Shown here: piece by piece, positions 6,656-13,858 of the stretch
Layout of the letters: the number at the start of each line of letters is the position of its first letter
Position numbering within the stretch: the stretch's first letter is position 1
The notes under the pieces: generated by a model
Told to the model about the DNA's origin: nothing
Database searches by the model: none
The model's input: only the letters and a program-made list of their open reading frames with translations
Program-made: the position numbers and the translations under genes
Source of the DNA: Clostridiales bacterium UBA6386
GTDB taxonomy: Bacteria > Bacillota > Clostridia > Oscillospirales > Oscillospiraceae
DNA: 24,776 bases
Direction: 5' to 3'
Assembly: GCA_002437585.1 (NCBI GenBank)
Contig: DJQM01000029.1
Location: 9,774 to 34,549 of the forward strand

Positions 6656-8797
6656 TTATTTCTTCGCCTGCTTCATGGAAAGGCTGATCCGGTGCCGCTT
6701 TTCGTCCACGCTGAGCACTACGACCTTCACAATGTCGCCCACCTTCACCATTTCGCTGGGATGGCGAAGCCTCCGGCTGCACACCTCGGAAATGTGAACC
6801 AGGCCGTCCTGATGAACGCCGATGTCCACGAACACGCCAAAGTCAATGACGTTGCGCACGGTGCCGGTAAGCTCCATGCCGGGCTTTAAGTCCTTCATTT
6901 CCAGCACGTCCTTCCGAAGCACCGGGGCGGGCAGCTCGTCTCTGGGATCCCGACCGGGCTTGCTCAGCTCTTTCGCAATGTCCGCAAGCGTCGGCTCACC
7001 GACACCACACTGCGCCGCGGCCTTGGAAAGACCGTAGGCCGCCAGCTTTTCGTCCAGTCCTGCCAGGCTTTCCCCCTTTTTCACCCCCAGCAGCTCCAGC
7101 AATGCCCTGGCGGCGGGATAGGACTCCGGGTGTACGCCGGTGTTGTCCAGCACCTCCTTGCTTTCGGGGACGCGCAGGAAGCCCGCGCACTGCTCGAAGG
7201 CCTTGGGGCCAAGCTTGGGTACCTTTTTCAGCTGCGCCCGACTGGTGAAGGAGCCGTTTTCCTCCCGGTAGGCTACGATATTCTTTGCTGTCACGGCGGT
7301 CAGGCCGGACACCTGCTGCAGAAGGCTCCGGGAGGCGGTGTTGGCATCCACGCCCACCCTGTTCACGCAGTCCTCTACCACACCGCCCAGAGCCGCATCC
7401 AGCTCCTTCTGGGGGCAGTCGTGCTGGTACTGGCCAACGCCGATGGCCTTGGGGTCGATTTTTACCAGCTCCGCCAGGGGGTCCTGGAGCCGCCGGGCAA
7501 TGGACACGGCGGAGCGCAGATTCACGTCATATTCCGGGAATTCCTCGGCGGCCAGGGGAGAGGCGGAGTAGACGGAAGCCCCGGCCTCGTTGACAATGGC
7601 GTAGCCGGCATCCGGGAAGGCGCGGAGCATTTCCACGGCCATGGCTTCCGTCTCCCGGGAGGCGGTGCCGTTGCCGATGGCAATGTGCCGGACATGGTGT
7701 TTGCGCATGAGACCGGAGAGAACCGTGATTGCTTCCTGCTTTTTGCGCTCATTGAAGGTGGGGTAGACCACGGCGGTATCCAGTACTTTGCCGGTGGCAT
7801 CCACCACGGCTACCTTGCAGCCGTTCCGGTAGCCTGGGTCCAGACCCATGGTGACGAAGCCCTTCACCGGAGGCTGCATCAGAAGGGGCTTGAGATTCAG
7901 GGCGAAGTTTGCGATGGCACCGGCGTAGGCCCGGTCGGAAAGGTCGCTGCGCACTTCCCGCTGGATGGCGGGGAAAACCAGCCGGTCATAGGCATCCTCG
8001 GCGGCGGCGCGGACAAAGGCGGACACCTGGGCGGTGGGCTTCAGGGCGGCACGGCACACCAGTGCCGCTCCCTCATTGCCGGTGAGGGTCACGGCAGGCT
8101 TGAGAACGCCCTCCTTTTCGCCCCGGTTGATCGCCAGAATCTGGTGATCCAGCAGCCGGGGGATGGGCTGGGAGAAATCGTAATACAGCCGGTAAACCCC
8201 GTCCTCCTCCGCACCCTCCGCCGCCCTGCAGGTGAAGGTGCCCCGGCGCATGACCAGCTGCCGCAGAGCCTTGCGGATGTCCGCGTCGTCGGACAGATTC
8301 TCGGCGATGATGTCATTGGCTCCCTGGAGGGCTTCCTCCACAGAATTCACGCCCTTTTCCGGGTCAACAGAATCCTGGGCCAACACCTGAGGATCCCGGC
8401 CATCCTGGGCAAAAATCGCCTCCGCCAGAGGCTCCAGCCCCTTCTCCCGGGCGATGGAGGCACGGGTGCGCCGCTTTTGCTTGTAGGGTCGGTACAGGTC
8501 TTCCACTTCGGTCATGGTTGCCGCGGCGTCGATGGCGGCGGAGAGCTCAGGTGACAGCTTGCCCTGATTTTCAATGGCTTTTTTCACCTCGTCCCGGCGC
8601 TCCTGGAGGCTGCGCAGGTAGGTGAGGCGGGTCTCCAGATTCCGGAGAGTGGTGTCGTCCATGGCACCGTGCATTTCCTTCCGGTACCGGGCGATGAAGG
8701 GAATGGTGTTGCCCTCGTCGATCAGGCGCACCACATTTTCCACATATTCTTGCTTTTGACCCAATTCCTGAGCCAGAATTTCCGCAATGGCCTGCAT
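6656..8797 (-). CDS. tex: Tex family S1 RNA-binding transcription accessory protein
   Basis: A 713-residue cytoplasmic protein of the Tex/Spt6 core family, a nucleic-acid-binding factor linked to transcription elongation and RNA processing. The N-terminal helical region has ELGQKQEYVENVVRLIDEG and FIARYRKEMHG. The YqgF/RuvC-like domain starts near residue 315 (GLDPGYRNGCKVAVVD). Helix-hairpin-helix repeats follow at about 475-535 (LTAVTAKNIVAYREENG, LKKVPKLGPKAFEQCAGFLR). The C-terminal S1 domain is at about 635-713 (LTGTVRNVIDFGVFVDIGVHQDG). Start set at 8797 because AAGGAGC lies 6 nt upstream and family members begin at this helix; an in-frame extension of 25 codons upstream would cover the promoter region. 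TGGTATGAT about 30 bp upstream is a likely extended -10. Full length for the family. Confidence 0.96.
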   Translation of the reverse strand: MQAIAEILAQELGQKQEYVENVVRLIDEGNTIPFIARYRKEMHGAMDDTTLRNLETRLTYLRSLQERRDEVKKAIENQGKLSPELSAAIDAAATMTEVEDLYRPYKQKRRTRASIAREKGLEPLAEAIFAQDGRDPQVLAQDSVDPEKGVNSVEEALQGANDIIAENLSDDADIRKALRQLVMRRGTFTCRAAEGAEEDGVYRLYYDFSQPIPRLLDHQILAINRGEKEGVLKPAVTLTGNEGAALVCRAALKPTAQVSAFVRAAAEDAYDRLVFPAIQREVRSDLSDRAYAGAIANFALNLKPLLMQPPVKGFVTMGLDPGYRNGCKVAVVDATGKVLDTAVVYPTFNERKKQEAITVLSGLMRKHHVRHIAIGNGTASRETEAMAVEMLRAFPDAGYAIVNEAGASVYSASPLAAEEFPEYDVNLRSAVSIARRLQDPLAELVKIDPKAIGVGQYQHDCPQKELDAALGGVVEDCVNRVGVDANTASRSLLQQVSGLTAVTAKNIVAYREENGSFTSRAQLKKVPKLGPKAFEQCAGFLRVPESKEVLDNTGVHPESYPAARALLELLGVKKGESLAGLDEKLAAYGLSKAAAQCGVGEPTLADIAKELSKPGRDPRDELPAPVLRKDVLEMKDLKPGMELTGTVRNVIDFGVFVDIGVHQDGLVHISEVCSRRLRHPSEMVKVGDIVKVVVLSVDEKRHRISLSMKQAKK

Positions 8798-8865
8798 AAT
8801 TTGCTCCTTTGGTATAGTCTGCTGACGCATCATACCACATTTTTTGGAAAAAGGGAAGAAAAAAC

Positions 8866-8894
8866 TTGACAAGCGGCCGCTCCGGGGCTATAAT
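8866..8894 (+). promoter_or_regulatory. Consensus sigma-A promoter of the tRNA-Ala transcript
   Basis: TTGACA (8866-8871), exactly 17 nt, then TATAAT (8889-8894): a perfect consensus match on both hexamers. Predicted start is near 8901, so the transcript covers the broken tRNA half before tRNA-Ala. Confidence 0.9.
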
Positions 8895-8909
8895 ATCCCG
8901 GTAATCCAT

Positions 8910-9013
8910 GGGCCCGTAGCGCAGCTGGGAGAGCAAGCGGGCAAGTTCTCGTCCCTAAGAACCGGGGATGTGACGACGATGGTAGGCAAAAGGTTCGCAT
9001 ATATGACCCTTAT
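8910..9013 (+). pseudogene. Broken tRNA: 5' half duplicated upstream of tRNA-Ala
   Basis: Bases 8910-8934 match the first 25 nt of the tRNA-Ala at 9014-9038 with two differences (acceptor plus D-arm, GTAGCGCAGCTGGGAGAGC). After that, 79 nt follow with no recognisable anticodon arm, T-arm or matching 3' acceptor strand, up to the start of the intact tRNA. One small stem, GTTCT (8945-8949) with AGAAC (8958-8962), is visible. It lies in the transcribed leader of the tRNA-Ala, so it may be a remnant of a tandem tRNA partly deleted, or scarring from integration events. Confidence 0.6.
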
Positions 9014-9089
9014 GGGCCTGTAGCTCAGCTGGGAGAGCGTTCGGTTCGCATCCGAGAGGTCGAGAGTTCGAGTCTCTTCAGGTCCACCA
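9014..9089 (+). tRNA. tRNA-Ala (anticodon CGC)
   Basis: A 76-nt cloverleaf with encoded CCA. Acceptor GGGCCTG pairs with CAGGTCC and includes the G3:U70 wobble that identifies tRNA-Ala. The D-arm is GCTC-AGCTGGGA-GAGC. The anticodon arm TTCGG-TTCGCAT-CCGAG gives anticodon CGC (codon GCG). The T-arm is GAGAG-TTCGAGT-CTCTT. Discriminator A73. All arms pair without mismatch other than G:U. Confidence 0.95.
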
Positions 9090-9122
9090 AGGCGGGTTTG
9101 CATTTTTGCAGACCCGCCTTTT
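9089..9122 (+). terminator. Terminator of tRNA-Ala
   Basis: GGCGGGTTTGC (9091-9101) pairs with GCAGACCCGCC (9108-9118), with one G:T wobble and a 6-nt loop, followed by TTTT (9119-9122). The T-run overlaps the stop codon of the convergent recombinase pseudogene (9121-9123). Confidence 0.88.
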
Positions 9123-10751
9123 ACTCTGCCCTTGCGTATATTTCGGCTTTTTCATTGCCGAGATTTTTAGTATCAGCGGAAAGCTTTCTGAACTCGTCAA
9201 AGGAAACGTTGAACACGATTTCCAGCGTATAGTCCCGATAGACGTGGATGGATTTGATGAATTGCGATACGATCATCTTCTTTGCGGCAAATGTGCAATT
9301 ATCGTAGAGGTCAGCCCAAGTTTTCAGCTGGTTCATTTCCTGTTCCTCCTGCGCGGCGCTGTGCTGCACTTCTTCAAGAGATGATCGGGCTTCTTCCGAA
9401 CTGAGTGTCAGCCGATGGATTTCTTCCTGCGCTTTTGCGACTAATTCATTCAGCAAGTCGATGCTCAGTCGGCTTTCTCCGCGAATTACTTTGATGGTTT
9501 CGGCTTGCAGATCGGTCAGCTCCTTTTGCTTTTCTGAGAGCTGGCTACAGGCCAGACGGTATCTGGCTTTTGCCAAAGCAACCGACTGCTCATGCTGCTT
9601 GATGATGGTTTGTGAGCTGGAATTTGCTTGGATTTTGGATAGCTGATAGCGGATGATCTGGTCAACGATGCCGTCCAGCTTCGTTACACCATAGCCGCTG
9701 GGGCCATCACATTTGTCAGGATGCCTCGCCTTATAATGGCAGTTGTATCTCAGCTTGACCCCGTTGCGAATTGTACCGTCCGCCCGGTTTATTATGCGGC
9801 CGCTGGTGGTCAGTGTGAGCCTGTTTCCGCAGTGACCGCAATTTAGATATTTCCAACCAACAATGACCGCCCTCGGAGGTTTGCAGAGGCTCCTGTCCGG
9901 TTCATCGTGCGATCCTTCATTAAAGCTTGCGCCCGCTCGAAGGTGTCCGGGTCGATGATCTGCAATTCGGGAATCGGTTCGGATTCCACGTCACCGTTGT
10001 GAATCACACCGGTATATATCCTGTTTTTCAGCATCCGGACGAGGGTGGTGTTGGGGAAATCGCTGCCATCCTCCCGGCGAATATTCATTTCCATTAGGTA
10101 TCGGCTGATCCGCTGTGCGCCATAGCCTTCGTTGACATATTTATGGAATATCAGTCGGACGATTTCTGCGGCGGTTTCATCAATAACAAGGTCACCGACT
10201 TCTTTATTTCGCTTGTTGGTTCGCCCTTTGTTCTCAAGGCGGTATCCGTAGGGAAGGGTGCCGCCGGTATACAAACCGCTTTCGGTGAGCTGTTCCAGCC
10301 TTGTTTTCACACGCATGGAGGTTTTGATGCTTTCGCCGGATGCCTGCCAGTATCGGATATAATTCAGCAGCTTGTCCACATGGTTGTCAAAGCGCTGTTC
10401 TCCCTCGACTGCGCTCCATACTTCAATACCGTTTTTGACAAACCATTCTACTACAAACGGCGTTTCATCATCTTTACGTCCTAAACGGTCAAACATATAG
10501 ACGAGCAGAATATCGAATTTCCCTTCGACTGCATCCTGCTGAAGCTCTTGAATGGCGTCTCGTTCCTTTGCGGATTTCTTAAATCCGGAAACGCCCTTCT
10601 CGTATAATTCTTTCACGATGACCCAGTTGCTGTGACCGGCAACAAATTCTCTGCAAAACAGCCTTTGCATAGGGATATCGTCTTTTTCGACCTGTCCGAT
10701 TGACGATACACGGTAGAGTAATTCAACTCGTTTTGTTTCTATGGATAACAT
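9121..10751 (-). pseudogene. Large serine recombinase (resolvase/integrase family), frameshifted
   Basis: Site-specific recombinase of the large serine family that moves phages and integrative elements. The 5' part, from the ATG at 10749-10751, has the catalytic domain: YRVSSIGQ with the nucleophilic Ser, then FDILLVYMFDRLGRKDDET. The recombinase domain follows (GGTLPYGYRL, IVRLIFHKYVNEGYGAQRIS, YTGVIHNG). The frame stops at 9843-9845, just before the zinc ribbon. Reading on in another frame restores NCGHCG, the second half CHYKARHPDKC, and a coiled-coil tail to TAA at 9121-9123. Deleting two bases at TAAATTGC would give the expected continuous NIYCGHCG, so this is a single small frameshift. 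Start at 10751 rather than the in-frame GTG at 10760, since GAGGTG sits 6 nt upstream of the ATG. About 540 residues if repaired. Confidence 0.88.
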
Positions 10752-10831
10752 AACATACACCTCATTCTCTGTCGAAAATGGCGTATGCCCTTGTTCTATA
10801 TTAAATTTTCAAGGTGCATCTTTACACCATT

Positions 10832-10860
10832 ATTATACCATATTGCCGGAATTTTCGCAA
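10832..10860 (-). promoter_or_regulatory. Promoter of the serine recombinase
   Basis: Minus-strand TTGCGA (10855-10860), a 17-nt spacer and TATAAT (10832-10837), with TGG before the -10. The leader to the ATG at 10751 is about 75 nt. The -10 overlaps the ATG-GTA-TAA end of the small ORF upstream. Confidence 0.6.
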
Positions 10861-11003
10861 ATTTCGGGACGTTTTTTCGATGTGGGGAGTTGGTTAAGCA
10901 AGATGCTTTCAATATTGGAAAGCACTGTTGTTTGGGGATTTTCTGCAAACTCAATTTTGATGGTACATCCGTTTATGTAGATTGTTTCTGCATATTCCTG
11001 CAT
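10833..11003 (-). CDS. Small 56-residue protein of a mobile element (TnpW-like, tentative)
   Basis: A short ORF just upstream of the recombinase with a near-perfect ribosome binding site (AGGAGGTAATCA before the ATG at 11001-11003). The product begins MQEYAETIYINGCTIKIEF and then has a helical stretch VLSNIESILLNQL. The ETI-(x)-INGCT-(x)-I pattern recalls small transposon-encoded proteins sometimes called TnpW, but I cannot confirm the family. No membrane segment is seen. It is in the same direction as the recombinase, about 80 bp away, and the recombinase promoter overlaps its last codons, so it belongs to the same element. Confidence 0.55.
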   Translation of the reverse strand: MQEYAETIYINGCTIKIEFAENPQTTVLSNIESILLNQLPTSKKRPEICENSGNMV

Positions 11004-11006
11004 TGA

Positions 11007-11168
11007 TTACCTCCTGTCTGAAGCTGCTCCTGTTTCATGGTTTGCCGGTTGACTGCCTTGATTTTGAACGACCAATTTGGAGAATTCGGGACACTGCCGC
11101 GGTATCGTGGCCTTTGAGAAGGAATCAAACGTTTGCTCTGTGTATGTATGAAAGGCATCTAAGGTCAT
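11007..11168 (-). pseudogene. Truncated sigma-like gene fragment of an integrative element (tentative)
   Basis: Frame of 53 residues from an ATG at 11166-11168. Its start (MTLDAFHTYTEQTFDSFSKA) resembles the N-terminus of the sigma-factor-like helix-turn-helix proteins common in Clostridia conjugative transposons, which continue K(A/V)IRNEA and have about 130-150 residues. Here the resemblance stops after about 17 residues and the frame ends at 11007-11009. The last codons contain the AGGAGG of the downstream small ORF. Probably an internal deletion joined the two. No clear ribosome binding site. Confidence 0.35.
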
Positions 11169-11299
11169 TGCTCATGTACTCGCTTTCAGGTTTTATCTAT
11201 ATCACGGACGAAAATGAGAAACGACCAAATTTTCCAGAAAACTTCTCAAAAAATCCCGAAAAGATATATGTCTCTCCCAATTTCGCGGAACAAGGCGAA

Positions 11300-11328
11300 G
11301 AAATGCGTCCCAAGTTGGGACGCATTTC
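11300..11328. repeat. Palindrome family, copy 1
   Basis: Half-site GAAATGCGTCCCAA (11300-11313), single centre G, then the exact complement (11315-11328): 14-bp arms with no mismatch. It lies 15 bp before the -35 of the transposase remnant. The same core recurs at 21657, 22034 and 24202. Confidence 0.9.
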
Positions 11329-11343
11329 AGTCCGTCAAAGAAC

Positions 11344-11372
11344 TTCAAAATTGCGCCTGCCTCTGGTATAAT
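11344..11372 (+). promoter_or_regulatory. Promoter of the transposase remnant
   Basis: TTCAAA (11344-11349), a 17-nt spacer and TATAAT (11367-11372); the ATG choices lie at 11388 and 11394 with GGGGG between. Confidence 0.6.
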
Positions 11373-11387
11373 AGAAGAAACGGGGGT

Positions 11388-11720
11388 ATGTTCATGGAAG
11401 ACTGGAGAAAAGATGCACGGCATGAGCCAATTATCGTAGACTTGGAGGCAATGGTGCCAAAAGGCCATCTTCTGCGGAAGATAGAAAAGATTATGGATTT
11501 TGAGCGGCTGAACCTGCACTACTGCTATGACAATGGCCGCCCGGGGACAGACCCAGTCGTGTTTATAAAAGTGGTGCTCATTCAGCATCTGTTTGGGATA
11601 CCGTCTTTGTAGCAGACTTACCGGGAAATTCAGGTGAGTAATGCCTACTGTTGGTTTCTGTGGTATGCGTTATACACACCACCGAGGCTTGGCCGCGGTT
11701 ACCAGATGGGTCAGGCTTAA
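11388..11720 (+). pseudogene. IS1182-family transposase, N-terminal remnant
   Basis: The frame starting at 11388/11394 encodes the N-terminus of an IS1182-type transposase (PIIVDLEAMVPKGHLLRKI, TDPVVFIKVVLIQHLFGIPSL). A TAG at 11610-11612 replaces what is normally an Arg codon; the frame then continues in the family pattern (QTYREIQVSNAYCWFLWY) before similarity fades, with a TAA at 11718-11720. The catalytic core of a 450-550-residue transposase is missing, so it cannot be active. TTTGACAGCC at 11850-11859 may be the decayed right end of this copy. Confidence 0.8.
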
Positions 11721-11863
11721 ATATTCTGCCATGAATCTGAAAAAGCTGGCCCAATGAAACTAGGAGAACTCTTTTTTCGCTAAAATTTGTTTATTATTGC
11801 CTAAATTGCAAGGGAATCCCTGCTCCCGCTTACTGAAAACAGGGGGCATTTGACAGCCTGAAT

Positions 11864-11998
11864 GGGCTGTCTCAAAATAGAACTTCTAAAAAATGCCTAA
11901 TAAAAGCCGTGAAAACCCAGTGGAATCCCTGGATTTTCACGACTTTTTCTGATTTTCACAAAAGCTGTTCCCGCACGATTTGCATTTTGAGACAGCGC
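11864..11998. mobile_element. 135-bp non-coding element with terminal inverted repeats (MITE-like or IS end)
   Basis: GGGCTGTCTCAAAAT (11864-11878) is repeated inverted as ATTTTGAGACAGC plus GC (11984-11998), 14 of 15 positions. These ends resemble those of IS1182-type elements. Inside, 11908-11920 and 11929-11941 form a 13-bp stem with one mismatch and an 8-nt loop, followed by CTTTTTC-like sequence, of the kind seen as a terminator near IS ends. No coding frame. No clear target duplication at the borders. It sits 9 bp from the stop of the permease gene at 12008. Confidence 0.6.
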
Positions 11999-12007
11999 CT
12001 TGGAAAG

Positions 12008-12841
12008 TTATTCTTTCACCGCACCGGCAGTCATACCGGAAATCAGGAACTTCTGAAAAACGATAAAGATAATCACGATCGGCAGCGCGGCGACCACAGC
12101 CAGAGCCATCATGCCGGCGTAGTTATGGGAAAATTCGCCCAGAAAGCTTTCCGCAATGCCGACTGTCAACGTCTTTTTATCATTTACATTTATCAGGACT
12201 TTTGAGAAAACGAAGTCGTCCCAGGCCATCAGGAAGGAATAAATACCTACGGCGTAAATGCCCGGCTTCATCATGGGCAGGATCACATCGACCAGGGTCT
12301 GGAGTCTTCCGCAGCCATCGATTTTCGCGGCTTCATCCAGAGATCTGGGAATCGTATCGAAAAACGACTTCATCATCCAGACGGACAGAGGCAGGGAAAC
12401 GCACAGGCAGGCCAGAATCAGGCCCAGATAGGTGTTGGTCAATTTGAACTGTACGAAGAATGTGTACAGGGTAATCAGAATTGCCACCGTGGGGAACATC
12501 TGAACGGACAGCAGCGTGGACATGATGGTTTTCCGGAGCGGAAACCGGTAGCGGGACAGCGCGTACCCTGCCATCAGGGAAAGAACCACGCAGGATACCA
12601 TGGTCCCCGCGGAGACAATCAGAGAATTTTTGATAAAGCGCAGATATTTTCCGTTTGAAAGCACCGCGGCCAAATTCTGGAACGTATCAAAGGTCGGCTT
12701 GAAATTGAGCGGCCGCTGCATAAGTCCGTTGTTATGCCGGAAGGCCGAAATCACCATCCAGTACACGGGGAACAGGAAAATTACCAGCGCGGCAAGCAAT
12801 ATCAGATAAACGAGTATTTTTTTCAGCGTCTTTTTTTTCAT
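12008..12841 (-). CDS. Carbohydrate ABC transporter permease, MalG/AraQ-like (CUT1)
   Basis: A 277-residue inner-membrane permease, one of the two channel subunits of a sugar importer. Six hydrophobic segments are evident, the first at about residues 7-29 (KILVYLILLAALVIFLFPVYWMVISAF). The cytoplasmic EAA loop that docks the ATPase reads EAAKIDGCGRLQTLVDVILPMMKPGI, and the C-terminus ends in FQKFLISGMTAGAVKE, typical of MalG-type proteins. The start at 12841 follows AGGGGG; an in-frame extension upstream would overlap the other permease gene. It is the last gene of the transporter set, 13 nt behind the MalF-like gene. The substrate cannot be read from the sequence. Confidence 0.93.
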   Translation of the reverse strand: MKKKTLKKILVYLILLAALVIFLFPVYWMVISAFRHNNGLMQRPLNFKPTFDTFQNLAAVLSNGKYLRFIKNSLIVSAGTMVSCVVLSLMAGYALSRYRFPLRKTIMSTLLSVQMFPTVAILITLYTFFVQFKLTNTYLGLILACLCVSLPLSVWMMKSFFDTIPRSLDEAAKIDGCGRLQTLVDVILPMMKPGIYAVGIYSFLMAWDDFVFSKVLINVNDKKTLTVGIAESFLGEFSHNYAGMMALAVVAALPIVIIFIVFQKFLISGMTAGAVKE

Positions 12842-12854
12842 GCAATGCGCCCCC

Positions 12855-13781
12855 TTAGTCGTCAAAACGTTTGGATTTGACGTTGTAGACGGTGACGATG
12901 CTGCCGAGGATCACCAGCCAGATCACGCCCAGAGCGGAACCAGCGCCGAGGTCATAGCTTGTAAAGGCCAGCTTGTATGTGGCTATGGACAGGGTTGTGG
13001 TCACATCGATCGGTCCGCCGTCGGTCATATTGTAGATAATGGTAAACTGCTGGAAGGAGGAGAGGAAGGAAGTAATCAGCGTGGTACCGATCACCGGCTT
13101 GATGGATGGCAGGATAATATTGGTCAGACGATGCCAATAATTCGCGCCGTCGATTTCCGCCGCCTCAATCAGGTCCGCGCGTACGGATTGAAGCCCGGAA
13201 AGGAGCATAACGATCATATAGGGTGTCTGCCGCCAGACACAGGCGATGATGATCGTCAGCATGGCTGTCTTTGGGTTTTGCAGCCATTCCATATAGGAGT
13301 TGGACAGCAGGCCAAGCTGACTGAACAGAAAATTCAGAACGCCGAACTGCGCCTGGAACATCCATGACCACAGCACCGCTACGACGATAGAGGGAATCGT
13401 CCAGGGGATCAGAAACGCCGCCCGAAGCATGGAGCGTCCTTTGATCTGCGTATTCAGCAGCAACGCCAGTGCCAGGCCGATCACGAATTCCAGCCCGACC
13501 GTTCCGAAAACAAACACAAGGGTCGTGCGCAGCTGCTTCAGAAACGTTCCGTTTCCCCAGACCTTCCGGTAATTCGCGAAGCCATTCCAATGCATTCCCT
13601 TTTTCATGTTCAAAATGGTATAGTCGCAGAAGCTTGCCGCGACGCCTTTGACGATGGGGAAGAAAATTACGATCAGGAAAACCAGAATCGCCGGGAGCAG
13701 CAGGGCGTATGCGAAAAACAGATCCTTCCCGCGTTCAGAAAGTCCGCCGCGCTCCGGCAGCGCCGACTGGGGCTTTTTCAT
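12855..13781 (-). CDS. Carbohydrate ABC transporter permease, MalF/UgpA-like (CUT1)
   Basis: A 308-residue inner-membrane permease forming the channel with the MalG-like partner. The hydrophobic segments start with DLFFAYALLLPAILVFLIVIFFPIVKGVAASF (about 22-53). The EAA loop is EAAEIDGANYWHRLTNIILPSIKPVI. Start set at the ATG 13779-13781 (MKKPQSALPE), with AAGGATG 9 nt upstream; the open frame upstream runs through the intergenic hairpin and is not coding. The gene lies 77 nt behind the binding-protein gene, with a stem-loop in the gap, and 13 nt ahead of the second permease. Confidence 0.94.
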   Translation of the reverse strand: MKKPQSALPERGGLSERGKDLFFAYALLLPAILVFLIVIFFPIVKGVAASFCDYTILNMKKGMHWNGFANYRKVWGNGTFLKQLRTTLVFVFGTVGLEFVIGLALALLLNTQIKGRSMLRAAFLIPWTIPSIVVAVLWSWMFQAQFGVLNFLFSQLGLLSNSYMEWLQNPKTAMLTIIIACVWRQTPYMIVMLLSGLQSVRADLIEAAEIDGANYWHRLTNIILPSIKPVIGTTLITSFLSSFQQFTIIYNMTDGGPIDVTTTLSIATYKLAFTSYDLGAGSALGVIWLVILGSIVTVYNVKSKRFDD

Positions 13782-13807
13782 AGTAAGATCATCCTTTCTG
13801 GTGGTTG

Positions 13808-13845
13808 GAAAAACGGGGGTTAAAACCCGATGGTTTAACCCCCGT
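13808..13845 (-). terminator. Intra-operon stem-loop (partial terminator) between binding protein and permeases
   Basis: Arms 13813-13824 and 13834-13845 pair over 12 bp (ACGGGGGTTAAA with TTTAACCCCCGT) with a 9-nt loop, followed on the minus strand by five T. Placed directly after the binding-protein stop, it should stop part of the transcripts or protect the 3' end of the upstream message, so that binding protein exceeds permease, as is common in CUT1 operons. Confidence 0.75.
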
Positions 13846-13858
13846 AAACAGGGAAGCA

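Larger units (their letters stand above)
11169..11387. other. Non-coding stretch between element remnants
   Basis: No frame on either strand looks like a gene. It holds one copy of the 25-29 bp palindrome (11300-11328) and the promoter of the transposase remnant. The remainder is AT-rich, with nothing further recognised. Confidence 0.5.

Noticed and set aside
7130..8554. 474-codon open frame on the plus strand
   Set aside because: Antisense to tex, which has all expected domains.
8910..8990. Functional second tRNA upstream of tRNA-Ala
   Set aside because: No 3' acceptor strand, T-arm or 7-nt anticodon loop can be paired with the 5' half.
8888..9103. 71-codon minus frame across the tRNA region
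   Set aside because: A well-known artefact: translation of the complement of tRNA-Ala (EETRTLDL...LSQLSYRP-type product).
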